Shown here: positions 27,764 to 36,330 of the stretch, piece by piece
Numbering within the stretch: the stretch's first letter is position 1
Layout of the letters: each line of letters starts with the position of its first letter
Source of the DNA: an uncultured Erythrobacter sp.
GTDB taxonomy: Bacteria; Pseudomonadota; Alphaproteobacteria; Sphingomonadales; Sphingomonadaceae
Direction: 5' to 3'
DNA: 64,000 nt
Assembly: GCA_913055155.1 (NCBI GenBank)
Contig: CAJXJR010000004.1
Span: 150,414 to 214,413, forward strand
Position numbers and translations under genes: made by a program
The notes under the pieces: generated by a model
Told to the model about the DNA's origin: nothing
The model's database searches: none
Seen by the model: the letters and a program-made list of their open reading frames with translations, nothing else

Positions 27764-28876
27764 TCACTTGACACGATAGAAACCTACGTTCCCACGGAAC
27801 GCAGACATTCTATCCAAAGAACTTTTGTTTTTCTGGAAGACTTCGCGCAAAACCTGCTCGGCGCTATACCTCATGCCGTCTTCAATCGATCGAAAATTTA
27901 TGTACTCGATAGGCAATATTAGCGACGCTTGAGGTGCATGTATAAGCTTGGCATGCGGGAAGCCCCGAACCATCACATTATACAGATCCTCGGCCATCTC
28001 CTGCACTTCAACAGCTGAAGCAGGCGGAAGGTCGGGAGCAAAAATGAGATCATCCTCACATACGTCCTCTTTGATTTGGGTTCGAGGGATGCCCAGCCTC
28101 TCCTGAGTCCCGCGTCGAGGAGCAATCCAGAAATAGCCGCTCTGGCCCATCAAGTTCTGCAGCACCTTTTGACCTACGTCGGTCAGAGCATCTTCATCGG
28201 AAAGCATTCCTAATGATTTGAGCCACCCGCGCTTTGGCAAAGTATGGTGCCGCGCAGTGTTTTGCGTGAGCTTTTCGATCTTGAATGGCTCCAACCGGTC
28301 CTTGGATTTTTTCAGCCACGGAACACGCTCTTCTATCCGTTCGCGAATTACACGCTCTGGCATGATCTGCTTCAACCAGTCCAACCGTTTCGTCCGTAAT
28401 TCCTGCAAGAAATCAATATATTCGCTATATGTGTCCTTTAGGCTCTTTGGCTTCCCATCCTTAAAAGAAAGCAAAATTGCGACCAACGAATCTGCGTCCG
28501 CTAGAAACACGACCTTGGCCAGAAAGTAGTCGTAGAAAGCTTTATCCCGAGCGTGGCGGGCCCCGTTTAACGAACGGCCTAGCTCGGAAGCAGCAACCTT
28601 CTGCAAACGAGCGTCCCGCCCTGAAGACAATTGGATAAGCCCGAAGGCCGATGCAAACTCGAGTACACTTGAAAGGTAGGAGGTCGTGAGCTCTGAGTCT
28701 CGTTGCTTCAGAATGTCAACTATTTCGGGTTCGTATACAGAGGCCTTGTCCTTAAGGGCGTCCAATACGGAAACTATGCGGTCAAGGTCATAAGCACCGG
28801 TCGTATAACCGATAGTGCGAGACAGGGCTCGAACCAGACTTTTTTCAAGAGTAGTTCGATCCTCAGCTAGACTCAT
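27764..28876 (-). CDS. protein of unknown function in the island ATPase operon
   Basis: A 370-residue, mostly helical and charged protein with no motif I recognise. The first 120 residues alternate short helices with basic stretches (TTSYLSSVLEFASAFGLIQLSSGRD) and could be a winged-helix module. A central basic segment (about 165-240, rich in Arg/Lys, with RHHTLPKRGWLKSLGML) would suit nucleic-acid contact. The start codon overlaps the stop of the HerA-like gene (ATGA), so it is translationally coupled. Its constant position between the HerA-like ATPase and PLD genes suggests an adaptor or specificity subunit, which is inference. Confidence 0.6.
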   Translation of the reverse strand: MSLAEDRTTLEKSLVRALSRTIGYTTGAYDLDRIVSVLDALKDKASVYEPEIVDILKQRDSELTTSYLSSVLEFASAFGLIQLSSGRDARLQKVAASELGRSLNGARHARDKAFYDYFLAKVVFLADADSLVAILLSFKDGKPKSLKDTYSEYIDFLQELRTKRLDWLKQIMPERVIRERIEERVPWLKKSKDRLEPFKIEKLTQNTARHHTLPKRGWLKSLGMLSDEDALTDVGQKVLQNLMGQSGYFWIAPRRGTQERLGIPRTQIKEDVCEDDLIFAPDLPPASAVEVQEMAEDLYNVMVRGFPHAKLIHAPQASLILPIEYINFRSIEDGMRYSAEQVLREVFQKNKSSLDRMSAFRGNVGFYRVK

Positions 28877-30219
28877 GTGGGCGTGGCTCCTCCATGAGCG
28901 GTACTCCTTGGGCGTACCTTGGCGACAAAAATTCTCGGACTAGCTGAATCCGCAACCACGCACTCTCCAGGCCCCAGGCTTCGAATGATGTCCGAAATGT
29001 TTGAAACACTCTGGCTGTCAATATCGTAATCAACACTGGCTCGGGTTGGCATGCGTGCACTTGCTGCAGACAAGTCCGTTTCGAAGCCAAGCATATGAGT
29101 GAGCGTCAAGTCTACTTGGCTCATCAGCTTAGAATTCACTGCAGAGGGTTGCTGTGTTGCGAAAACAAGCGAAAGGCCGGCGTCGCGCCCTCTCTTCACA
29201 TAATCGATTAGCGGGGCAGTAGCCGCAGTAGCGCCATCAGCCGGAACTAGAACGTGTGCCTCATCCAAAACCAACCACAAGCGCCGTGTAAGGCCTTCAG
29301 AATTTACTAGACCTGCACTCTTGGTCCTCAATGCGACCTTTCGCTGCTGCTGAATCCTACCCATACGGTCTGAGACTAGTCGGGATACGACGCCAACTAT
29401 CAAGCCTCTAACCGCGTCGGATAGATTCCTCATCAAGACAACGGTCAGACCGCCCTTCTGCAGAAGGTCGTCCACTGAGATCCCAGTAGCTCCGATTATC
29501 TCGGTCGATTCGAGGCTCTCAATTCGCCACTTAAGACCATCTACAGTCGCTTGCTGAAAACCGCTCAACAAACCATCGGCATCGCAGAGATCAGCCAAAG
29601 CTTCAGGCGTGCGTGTGGTTGAAGCCTCAAGTACAACACTCAATGCTTGGCCCATTGGCGAGAAGCGCTCTAGTTCCAAGAGAGAAAGCCAGTCAGCGTA
29701 ATTCAGTTGAGATCCTGCCAGGGAGAACTTTTCAGCGCCTGGCACCTGGGTATCGCTGCACTGAGGAACCCAAACTTTTAGATCGCTGACGGCTTCGGGC
29801 TCAATTCCCCAACGGGATAGGCCCGCAATGTGTTCGGCATCTTCCTTGAGTTCCGGATCAGGCTTGAACGCGAGCGTCCAAAACTGGTCCTGGATATCGA
29901 ATACGATTGCAGCATCAGTCACATCGTTGCGAGAACTCGAGAATACACCCTCGAGAATGACCCCCAAGTCATAACTCTTTCCACTTCCTCGACTCCCAAA
30001 GATGCCAATTACATGTGGAAACGAAAGATCGAGACCCACGCTAAAGTCCAGCAAGCTTCCGGTTCGAGATTGCTCATAGACTTTACCGAGATAAGCGAGG
30101 TCCCTGTGCTTCGGATCGCGGGATCCCACCACGAGAACCTTGCTGCGAGGATCTACATTGAATGAGCTATGACCTCCCGCCTTATAAGGCGTCGTCTTTA
30201 GGAGCTTCTTGTATTCCAT
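28873..30219 (-). CDS. HerA/FtsK-superfamily (DUF87-like) ATPase
   Basis: A 448-residue protein. Walker A is GSRGSGKS at residues 75-82, after a beta-rich N-terminal section (HAS-barrel-like: KVLVVGSRDPKHRDLAYLG). Walker B is LWLVLDEAHVLVP at about 313-325, and the downstream FATQQPSAV segment is typical of HerA-type sensor regions. HerA ATPases are hexameric DNA translocases that pair with nucleases. I chose the ATG at 30219 (MEYKKLL), which gives a 38-bp overlap with the GNAT-ABC gene; the open frame begins earlier. Together with the PLD protein this makes a possible translocase-nuclease pair. Confidence 0.8.
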   Translation of the reverse strand: MEYKKLLKTTPYKAGGHSSFNVDPRSKVLVVGSRDPKHRDLAYLGKVYEQSRTGSLLDFSVGLDLSFPHVIGIFGSRGSGKSYDLGVILEGVFSSSRNDVTDAAIVFDIQDQFWTLAFKPDPELKEDAEHIAGLSRWGIEPEAVSDLKVWVPQCSDTQVPGAEKFSLAGSQLNYADWLSLLELERFSPMGQALSVVLEASTTRTPEALADLCDADGLLSGFQQATVDGLKWRIESLESTEIIGATGISVDDLLQKGGLTVVLMRNLSDAVRGLIVGVVSRLVSDRMGRIQQQRKVALRTKSAGLVNSEGLTRRLWLVLDEAHVLVPADGATAATAPLIDYVKRGRDAGLSLVFATQQPSAVNSKLMSQVDLTLTHMLGFETDLSAASARMPTRASVDYDIDSQSVSNISDIIRSLGPGECVVADSASPRIFVAKVRPRSTAHGGATPT

Positions 30220-32041
30220 CCTGAGCTCTTCTGTAAGTTGCCCGATCCCCCCGCCGCAGCATGAGCGTCGCGTCAGGAGAGAAAATTTCCTCCAAACGAT
30301 CATACGAAGCGGTAGCTGCGATCGTGGCTATAGCGAATTCCTTTGTCAAACTTTCCAACCCTTTGCAAACGGCTCGAGCACTGAAGCGATCAAGGGGCTC
30401 GCAAAAATTATCGATAAGAAGAATGTCCGGTTCTTCCAAGATCGCCAATGCGAGCTGCAAACGATAAGCTTGACCGGAACTCAGGGTCGATATCGGCCGG
30501 ACCAATAATTGAGGCTCCGCAAGACCGCAGCGTGCAGCAACAGATAAGAAAGTCGCCAGATCGCTCTGCTCGACATAGTCCAAAGACGTCAGAGCGGCAT
30601 CAAGGTCGCGAAACCTGGACACTCGTGCAGGCGCAGACACCTCTCCCGCCAACGTTGGACCGCTTTCAGATCCTGCATCCACTGCTTCAGTAAACGTGCT
30701 TTCTATTGCATCAAGGAACACAGACTTCCCTGATCCGCTAGCGCCACAAACTAATAGGGTTTCTCCAGCAGCAATCTCAACGTCCTGAGGTCCAAACACG
30801 GCAGCCTCAAGATCACTGCCAACGAAGCCGAAGGTATCCTGCAAAATCCTCCCTTTCGTAGACTGGCTGATTGGGGATCTTGCTACCGCGCTAAGGTCAA
30901 CGAAGCGCCAAGTTTGCTGCCGCCGACTTGCATTTGCTTTCTTGCGATTTGCCACGTTAACGACCCTCTTCATGCTTCGGCTTGCGCACCTCTCGAGATA
31001 TTCTTTTGCATCGGATGTTAGCCCTGCAATGTAACAGGGTTTGGGCTTTCTATTCAGCTTGTGAAGAGCCTCCCAAGCTCCTTGATCGAGCTTCCCCGGA
31101 TCAAACTGTAGGGCGCTAACTGCTTCATCAAGGGAGCAATCCGCTTCCGCCATATGAGCAAGCAACTTTGTCGCATAAGCCCTTTGCATGGTCATTACAC
31201 CACCGCCCCCCTGAGGCATCGCCTTCGCTCCTTCAGGGCCGAGCGCCTTCTTGACGAGATACTTCATATCTTTCGAAACACGGTGCTCGTTCCCTTCTGT
31301 TTCTCCCATGCAAACGAAATTCGGATCGAGAAACGGATAGAAGCGAAGCATGTCGGCAGTGATCTCGAGGAACCGAGCTTTAAACCCACCATAGTGCCAC
31401 CGCTCAGCTGCGAAAGAACGCGCGGCATCCAAGAAATGTGTCGCCAACCCGAGCCCTCTTAGCTCTGGGTGAATGACAAAACGCGCTATCCGACAGATCA
31501 GATTCGAGTAGTTCCGAGAGGCAACACGATCCCAGGTCTTCCAATGCAGACCAGATTGTTCGCGATAAGGTAGGCTAAAAAATGATGCACGAGCCGAATT
31601 TGCTATCATACTTGATGTGAGCTCAACGAAGCCAATTACCCTCGGGAGGTCTGGAGCTTCGACACAACAAATGATGGGGACAGAGCGGCCAGCGCCGCCA
31701 CCTCCTCGATAATGAAATCCTCTGAGACTTTCGAAAAGCGACAACTCTTCCTCATTCTCGATCTCTTTGAAACGGAGTTTAAGAGGAATGGTCCCGAGAT
31801 TAATCGAAGCCAACTTTTCCCACGATGGGCTGACAGTAACCCAGCAATTATCGCGCTCCGCCAAAACCTCGACGCAATCTGCATTTTGACGAACAATGTT
31901 CTTTGCACCCAAGGGAATGTACCGGCGAGCCGAAATACTATTGCCGTTGGCTAGGATGAGCTGCGCCTGCCCTCCAACCAATCGCCGCGATTTTATTGCC
32001 GTGGGATGAGCATCTTCAAAAAGCTCATTCTCTAGCTCCAT
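30182..32041 (-). CDS. GNAT-like acyltransferase fused to a degenerate ABC ATPase domain
   Basis: A 619-residue fusion. Residues about 85-240 contain a GNAT fold signature: VIHPELRGLGLATHFL at 189-204 is the acetyl-CoA-binding R-G-x-G-x-A motif. A helical linker follows. An ABC-type ATPase lies at about 400-600, with Walker A GASGSGKS (433-440), signature LSSGQ (520-524) and Walker B ILLID (540-544). The residue after the Walker B Asp is Asn, not the usual catalytic Glu, and no switch His is evident, so hydrolysis may be weak or absent. There are no membrane segments, so it is not a transporter. It is the first gene of the operon. GNAT enzymes such as phage Mu Mom modify DNA bases; a similar role here is speculation. 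Confidence 0.75.
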   Translation of the reverse strand: MELENELFEDAHPTAIKSRRLVGGQAQLILANGNSISARRYIPLGAKNIVRQNADCVEVLAERDNCWVTVSPSWEKLASINLGTIPLKLRFKEIENEEELSLFESLRGFHYRGGGGAGRSVPIICCVEAPDLPRVIGFVELTSSMIANSARASFFSLPYREQSGLHWKTWDRVASRNYSNLICRIARFVIHPELRGLGLATHFLDAARSFAAERWHYGGFKARFLEITADMLRFYPFLDPNFVCMGETEGNEHRVSKDMKYLVKKALGPEGAKAMPQGGGGVMTMQRAYATKLLAHMAEADCSLDEAVSALQFDPGKLDQGAWEALHKLNRKPKPCYIAGLTSDAKEYLERCASRSMKRVVNVANRKKANASRRQQTWRFVDLSAVARSPISQSTKGRILQDTFGFVGSDLEAAVFGPQDVEIAAGETLLVCGASGSGKSVFLDAIESTFTEAVDAGSESGPTLAGEVSAPARVSRFRDLDAALTSLDYVEQSDLATFLSVAARCGLAEPQLLVRPISTLSSGQAYRLQLALAILEEPDILLIDNFCEPLDRFSARAVCKGLESLTKEFAIATIAATASYDRLEEIFSPDATLMLRRGDRATYRRAQDGIQEAPKDDAL

Positions 32042-32348
32042 TCAAACTTCCCTCCGGCGTGCGTGGTCAAAAAACGCCACTCTAGCAGGATGCCAACATT
32101 GCACCAGGCCGCATTTGCACTTTTGACCATCTCACAATGCCGCAAGCGCCGACAACAACTTGGCTCTGCCCACTTTACCAAGAATTTTGAAGCACTCGAA
32201 TTTTGAAATTAGGCTTCTGACTGCTTTGCAAAAAAGGGGACCCATCTACACGCGAGGCAATCATACGGCTCTCAGCACTGTGATCGTCAAGTCAACGACT
32301 CCACACACTGAAGCATCACACGCGGTCTCAAAGCAATGCGACAACCAT

Positions 32349-32377
32349 TTGCGAGAGTGACTGTTTGGGTGTATGAT
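32349..32377 (+). promoter_or_regulatory. sigma70-type promoter of the resolvase gene
   Basis: TTGCGA at 32349-32354 and TATGAT at 32372-32377 are separated by exactly 17 bases and end 35 bp before the resolvase ATG. The -10 box lies inside the left arm of an inverted repeat (32369-32380 with 32399-32410), which fits repression by a bound protein. Confidence 0.55.
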
Positions 32378-32410
32378 TTCTGACAACATCCGTTGACTGA
32401 AAGCATACAC
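32369..32410. repeat. 12-bp inverted repeat over the resolvase promoter
   Basis: GTGTATGATTTC at 32369-32380 and GAAAGCATACAC at 32399-32410 are inverted copies with 11 of 12 positions matching, separated by 18 bases. The pair ends two bases before the resolvase ATG. It is a likely operator or recombination (res-like) site for the resolvase itself. Confidence 0.55.
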
Positions 32411-32412
32411 TG

Positions 32413-33111
32413 ATGACCACATACGTTGCCTACGCTCGCGTTTCAACTGCCAAGCAAGGTCGTTCAGGATTAGGGCTGGAAGCCCAAGAGGAGGCGATAA
32501 GAGCCTTCCTGCGGCCTGAAGACGATCTCATTGCACCAACTTATGTGGAGGTCGAGAGCGGCAAACGGAGCGATAGGCCAGAGCTTACAAAGGCTCTCTC
32601 TCACGCAAAGCTCACTGGAGCCACACTCTTAGTAGCTAAGCTCGACCGGCTGGCGAGGAACGTCCGCTTTCTCCACACTGTTCTAGAAAGTGGCGTAGAG
32701 GTGGCGTTCTGCGATCTACCGCAAGTGAAAGGCGCTATGGGTCGCTTCATCGTCAATCAGATGGCTGGCGTGGCCGAACTTGAGGCGGGACTTATATCAG
32801 AACGGACGAAAGCTGCCCTTGCTGCCGCTAAGGAGCGCGGCACGCAACTCGGCGGCTACCGTGGGGGACAAAAGGTCGACCCAGCGCTTGGATTGGCTGA
32901 ACGCCAGAGAAGATCAGCGGAATTCGCGGCGCGGGTTTCTCCAGCCATTGAGGAAGCGAAACAGCGAGGAGCGGTTAGCCTTCGTGACATTGCTGCTCAC
33001 CTCACAAGGCAAGGAGTGAAGACACGACGCGGGGGACCTTGGGATGCAGCGAAGGTCAGGCAAGTCATTAAAGCTTCCGGTCAACAAGCTACGACCAATG
33101 TAAGACCATAG
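32413..33111 (+). CDS. serine recombinase (resolvase/invertase family)
   Basis: A 232-residue protein. The N-terminal catalytic domain begins YARVST with Arg9 and the nucleophile Ser11. It continues with the VAKLDRLARN block carrying the conserved Arg residues and an ELEAGLISERTKAAL helix. The last 60 residues contain a helix-turn-helix (SLRDIAAHLTRQGVKTRRGGPWDAAKV). The size matches small resolvases/invertases. The start is the ATG two bases after a GTGTATG inverted repeat, which contains the -10 box, so self-regulation is likely. In the island it may resolve dimers, invert a segment or be cargo. Confidence 0.9.
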   Translation: MTTYVAYARVSTAKQGRSGLGLEAQEEAIRAFLRPEDDLIAPTYVEVESGKRSDRPELTKALSHAKLTGATLLVAKLDRLARNVRFLHTVLESGVEVAFCDLPQVKGAMGRFIVNQMAGVAELEAGLISERTKAALAAAKERGTQLGGYRGGQKVDPALGLAERQRRSAEFAARVSPAIEEAKQRGAVSLRDIAAHLTRQGVKTRRGGPWDAAKVRQVIKASGQQATTNVRP

Positions 33112-33137
33112 CGGGGCGGGTCGGCTGCTTCTTCAAT

Positions 33138-33851
33138 CTACACATCCAAAGGAATAAAACCTGGAGCCGGAGGCGAAGCAGGCGAAAGGGCGTCAGCGAG
33201 CTCGCGAAGGCCCCGTATAGCTTGTTCGCGCCTTTCGGCAGACATCGGCCCAATGGCAGCAGCTGTATCCGCTAGATGCCCTTGAAAAGTGGTCCAGAGG
33301 ATTGCGTCTTCTTCCGCCAAATCATCATCGCTTGGTTCTAGGTTCGACCACTTGTGTGCTGGCGCATCGGTATCACCGGTTCGGATGCCATACTGCCGCA
33401 TCAACTTTCCGATGTGACCACGGCTGTAAAATGGGCAATCCGCAGCAATCATCGAGAGCGACTTTGGCGTTTTGAATTCATCAAGATAGAGCCCTGCATC
33501 GAGGTAGCCCTGAAACGCAGCCCCCTTCTCCGCTTGTGTCATTTGCCGACCATGCTCACGATTGCAGGAGAGAGCGACCAAGTGGGCTTCCTCCAAACTC
33601 ATCCGCCTTGCGGAGCCGGGTAGTGACAGCCAACCTGCAGATATAGCGGCGGCCAAGCGATGGTGCCCATCTATAACATATAGCTTCCGTCCTACTTGAG
33701 CGATCTCGATAGGTGGAAACTTAGCACCTTGCCGCATAGCCGAAACATATGCGCTTACGGTCGCATCATTGGTCCCCCCGCGCACTTGAAGTCGCTGATG
33801 AGTAGATAGGGACGCGAGAGGATACTCTCGAACTGTTTGCAGAGCGGGCAT
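33138..33851 (-). CDS. ParB/sulfiredoxin-fold protein
   Basis: A 237-residue protein. The ParB-like domain spans about residues 15-100 and has the typical IEIAQVGRKLYVIDGHHRLAAA strand-helix block. This fold is shared by ParB CTPases and small DNA-processing or modification proteins. The second half contains a helix-turn-helix-like region (SMIAADCPFYSRGHIGKLMRQYG). I chose the ATG at 33851, with AAGGA five bases upstream, over the GTG at 33866. It lies between the integrase and the resolvase. No ParA partner is present, so a transcriptional or DNA-binding role in the island is more likely than segregation. Confidence 0.75.
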   Translation of the reverse strand: MPALQTVREYPLASLSTHQRLQVRGGTNDATVSAYVSAMRQGAKFPPIEIAQVGRKLYVIDGHHRLAAAISAGWLSLPGSARRMSLEEAHLVALSCNREHGRQMTQAEKGAAFQGYLDAGLYLDEFKTPKSLSMIAADCPFYSRGHIGKLMRQYGIRTGDTDAPAHKWSNLEPSDDDLAEEDAILWTTFQGHLADTAAAIGPMSAERREQAIRGLRELADALSPASPPAPGFIPLDV

Positions 33852-34083
33852 TGTTATCCTTATCACAAATCACAGGCAGACAAATCGGCAGATTTCCGGT
33901 ATTCTCCCGCTGAAAAGCTGTCGCAATGCGACGTCAGGAAAGGGAAATCTCCAGCTGTAAATATTCAGGTTAATGGCAGCCTTTATGAACGTCGATTATC
34001 CAGCAATTATTCCGTCCCTTGCCCACTGAGGGGATTGGCTGGTTGGACGGTTTCTAGAGAGTTGGCTTCGTCATCAACGGCAA

Positions 34084-35895
34084 CTATCGAGGATGTGACC
34101 AAGGTCTGACTTGGGCAAAATCCACCCCAAAGTCTCTAATCTTATCAATTTCCAGCCCTAGCGGCGCGAGGTCGCCGTAACTCCCGGTCATCCCAGTGGC
34201 TTTATGACCCATGAGATAGGCTAGAGCCTCAGACGAAACGCGGCTTGCCCGGGCGACTGTCGGGAAGTTGTGACGCAACTCTCTGAGTTGGCGCTTACCC
34301 TCAGCGATCACGCCGTGAGTGCGGACGTATTCTCCCCACCATCGGGCCCAACCGTCATATAGGCCTTTTGTGGTCTGGGTTAGTTTAGGAAACAGCGCCA
34401 ATTCGCTCTCTTGCTGTAGCCAGCCGATATATTCGGCAAGTCCGAGATCAAGCAAAGGCTGGGGAACTGGGAAAGCTCTTTGGCCAGAGCCGTGCTCGGA
34501 TGTTTTGAGGCGTCTTGGCCCAATCACGGGATGATCTCCCTCATCCGTGTATCTCATCATCCAACGGCCTTCATTGTCCTGCCAGAAATCCTCGCAGATC
34601 AATTGCGCAATTTCTCCCGGCCTCGCACCGGTGCAAAGCGCGAGCAGCGGTATCCAATAAGCTGCTTCTCCTCTTCCTCGAGTTGGACGCTCGCCCTTTG
34701 TGAATACCGGCAGTGAAAATACAGCCTGCAATTCGTCCTTAGTGAGCGCGTTGCCTCCACCACGCTTTTTGACCTTTACCGCATGGCCCCAAAAGGGGTT
34801 ATCGTCGCGCTCGACAAGCCCCCGGCGGCGGGCCTTGTTCCAGATTGCCGAGAGCACACCCATGTGCTGCTGAAGTGTCTTTCCAGTCAAACGCGGCACG
34901 TCGCGCCCATCATAGAGTGATACGAGTTTCGGGAGCGGTATTTTTGAATGAGCACGGTCAAGCTTGGCGGGGCGCTTAGCGACCAAATCAAGCCACCGGC
35001 TGGCGTCTGCCCTCGTAATTTCTCTCCACCCTTTATCGCCGTGCACTTCCCGCCAAAGGCGAAGACCCGTCTGCCAAATTTGACGAGTTGTGCGACTTAT
35101 TGGGTCGACCTTCTGCGCAAGCAATTCTGCCGCAAGCGCGTCCATCGATAGGGAAACCGGACGCTTCGCCTCAATTGAAGTCGGTTCGGCTTTCTCTAAT
35201 CGTTCGGGTTTCTCTTCCACACTGATCTCAGTGCCGTTGTCGAGCAGGAGGGCGAGCTTTGCTGCAGAGGCCATGTCCCGCGCCAGCAACGCACGACAAA
35301 GCCGAAAGAATTCTTCTGACTGGGCGTCGTAGGTCAAACCATACTCAGTTAGCAGGTCTTCCGCAGTGCTTCCCTCGGCCTCGATCACTCCCTGCCTATC
35401 ACCGTCAGCAACCAGCCGCGCCCAATGGTTGCGAAGAGAGGGCAACGCCTCGCGCAATCTCTCAGCATTTGACCAGGCCTCTTCTCGACCTGCCAACGTT
35501 GCTCCAATCGCATCCATGAAGGCCAACGGCGCGTATCGCCACGCAGAAGCAGCCAGCCACCCTCGCCGAGTGTCATTCTCATCAAAGTGCGTGTCGACCA
35601 GACAAGCTTGGAGCCTGTGAGCATGGGTCTTCGCGAAGAATGGTATGTCAGCTTCTGTGAGAGCGGGAGCTTTATTCTCGGCCTTTAGCCGGGCCAGCCG
35701 TTCAAGCCGCTCATACTCTGCCTGCGCCTCGTGAAACCTGCGTTGCGCCTCTGGGTCCGAAAACGTCTTTGCCTTGAGCGAGCGTTTCACTTCTCGCGAG
35801 GGCAAAAAGGGCCGTAATTCGGCTGGAAACACGCGGCGATAAGACAAGCGTCCGGTGCGCTTATCCTTCTCGATATGCTTTGTCATGACACCCAT
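34084..35895 (-). CDS. tyrosine-type site-specific integrase
   Basis: A 603-residue integrase. The C-terminal catalytic domain shows the first Arg in CTGARPGEI, the second in LRHNF, a GHKATGMTGSYG block with the His and the nucleophilic Tyr, and a core-binding region before it. The N-terminal 250 residues are long and charged, as in the large integrases of alphaproteobacterial tRNA islands. The usual first box-II His (H-x-x-R) appears replaced. The start is the ATG at 35895, with GGAGG eight bases upstream. The gene lies 110 bp from the tRNA-Leu 3' end and reads away from it; it is the enzyme expected to have inserted the island. Confidence 0.9.
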   Translation of the reverse strand: MGVMTKHIEKDKRTGRLSYRRVFPAELRPFLPSREVKRSLKAKTFSDPEAQRRFHEAQAEYERLERLARLKAENKAPALTEADIPFFAKTHAHRLQACLVDTHFDENDTRRGWLAASAWRYAPLAFMDAIGATLAGREEAWSNAERLREALPSLRNHWARLVADGDRQGVIEAEGSTAEDLLTEYGLTYDAQSEEFFRLCRALLARDMASAAKLALLLDNGTEISVEEKPERLEKAEPTSIEAKRPVSLSMDALAAELLAQKVDPISRTTRQIWQTGLRLWREVHGDKGWREITRADASRWLDLVAKRPAKLDRAHSKIPLPKLVSLYDGRDVPRLTGKTLQQHMGVLSAIWNKARRRGLVERDDNPFWGHAVKVKKRGGGNALTKDELQAVFSLPVFTKGERPTRGRGEAAYWIPLLALCTGARPGEIAQLICEDFWQDNEGRWMMRYTDEGDHPVIGPRRLKTSEHGSGQRAFPVPQPLLDLGLAEYIGWLQQESELALFPKLTQTTKGLYDGWARWWGEYVRTHGVIAEGKRQLRELRHNFPTVARASRVSSEALAYLMGHKATGMTGSYGDLAPLGLEIDKIRDFGVDFAQVRPWSHPR

Positions 35896-36005
35896 AAATA
35901 ACGCCTCCAACGCGAGGCGTTTTGCGCCGCCTCTTTGTGCCGCGAAGCGTTTGAAAGCAATGGATTTCAGGGATTTCCGCAGATTTCCGCCATCTGCGAG
36001 ATTGT

Positions 36006-36092
<87 letters not shown>

Positions 36093-36330
36093 ACCCTGTG
36101 CGTCGGGGCTGCGAGGCCCTGCGCTGGGTAGGGGCGCGCCACTAGGACAGGTGGGGCGGGCTGTCAACGAGTCGTTTTGTCGATCTGCAAAAAAGGCAGA
36201 AAACAACTCCAGCTGCCCCCTGCCGAGTCTTTGCAGGCACCGACAATTGCAGGCATTGAAGGCGGCGCGGGTTTCGGGCTAAGGCGCTCGCAGATTCTCA
36301 ACCCCCTTGGCGCAGGACACGAACCGCACG

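Larger units (their letters stand above)
32042..32412. promoter_or_regulatory. 371-bp divergent spacer between the ATPase operon and the resolvase
   Basis: No gene is evident here. It must hold the promoter of the minus-strand operon, which I cannot place with confidence, and the resolvase promoter at its right end. It is AT-rich with several T and A tracts (for example around 32190-32240), and nothing else is recognised. Confidence 0.5.

Noticed and set aside
28873..32041. Assigning the island operon to BREX, DISARM or Dpd
   Set aside because: HerA- and PLD-type parts overlap in kind, but the defining components (PglX/PglZ, DrmA/DrmB, DpdA transglycosylase) are not in the window.
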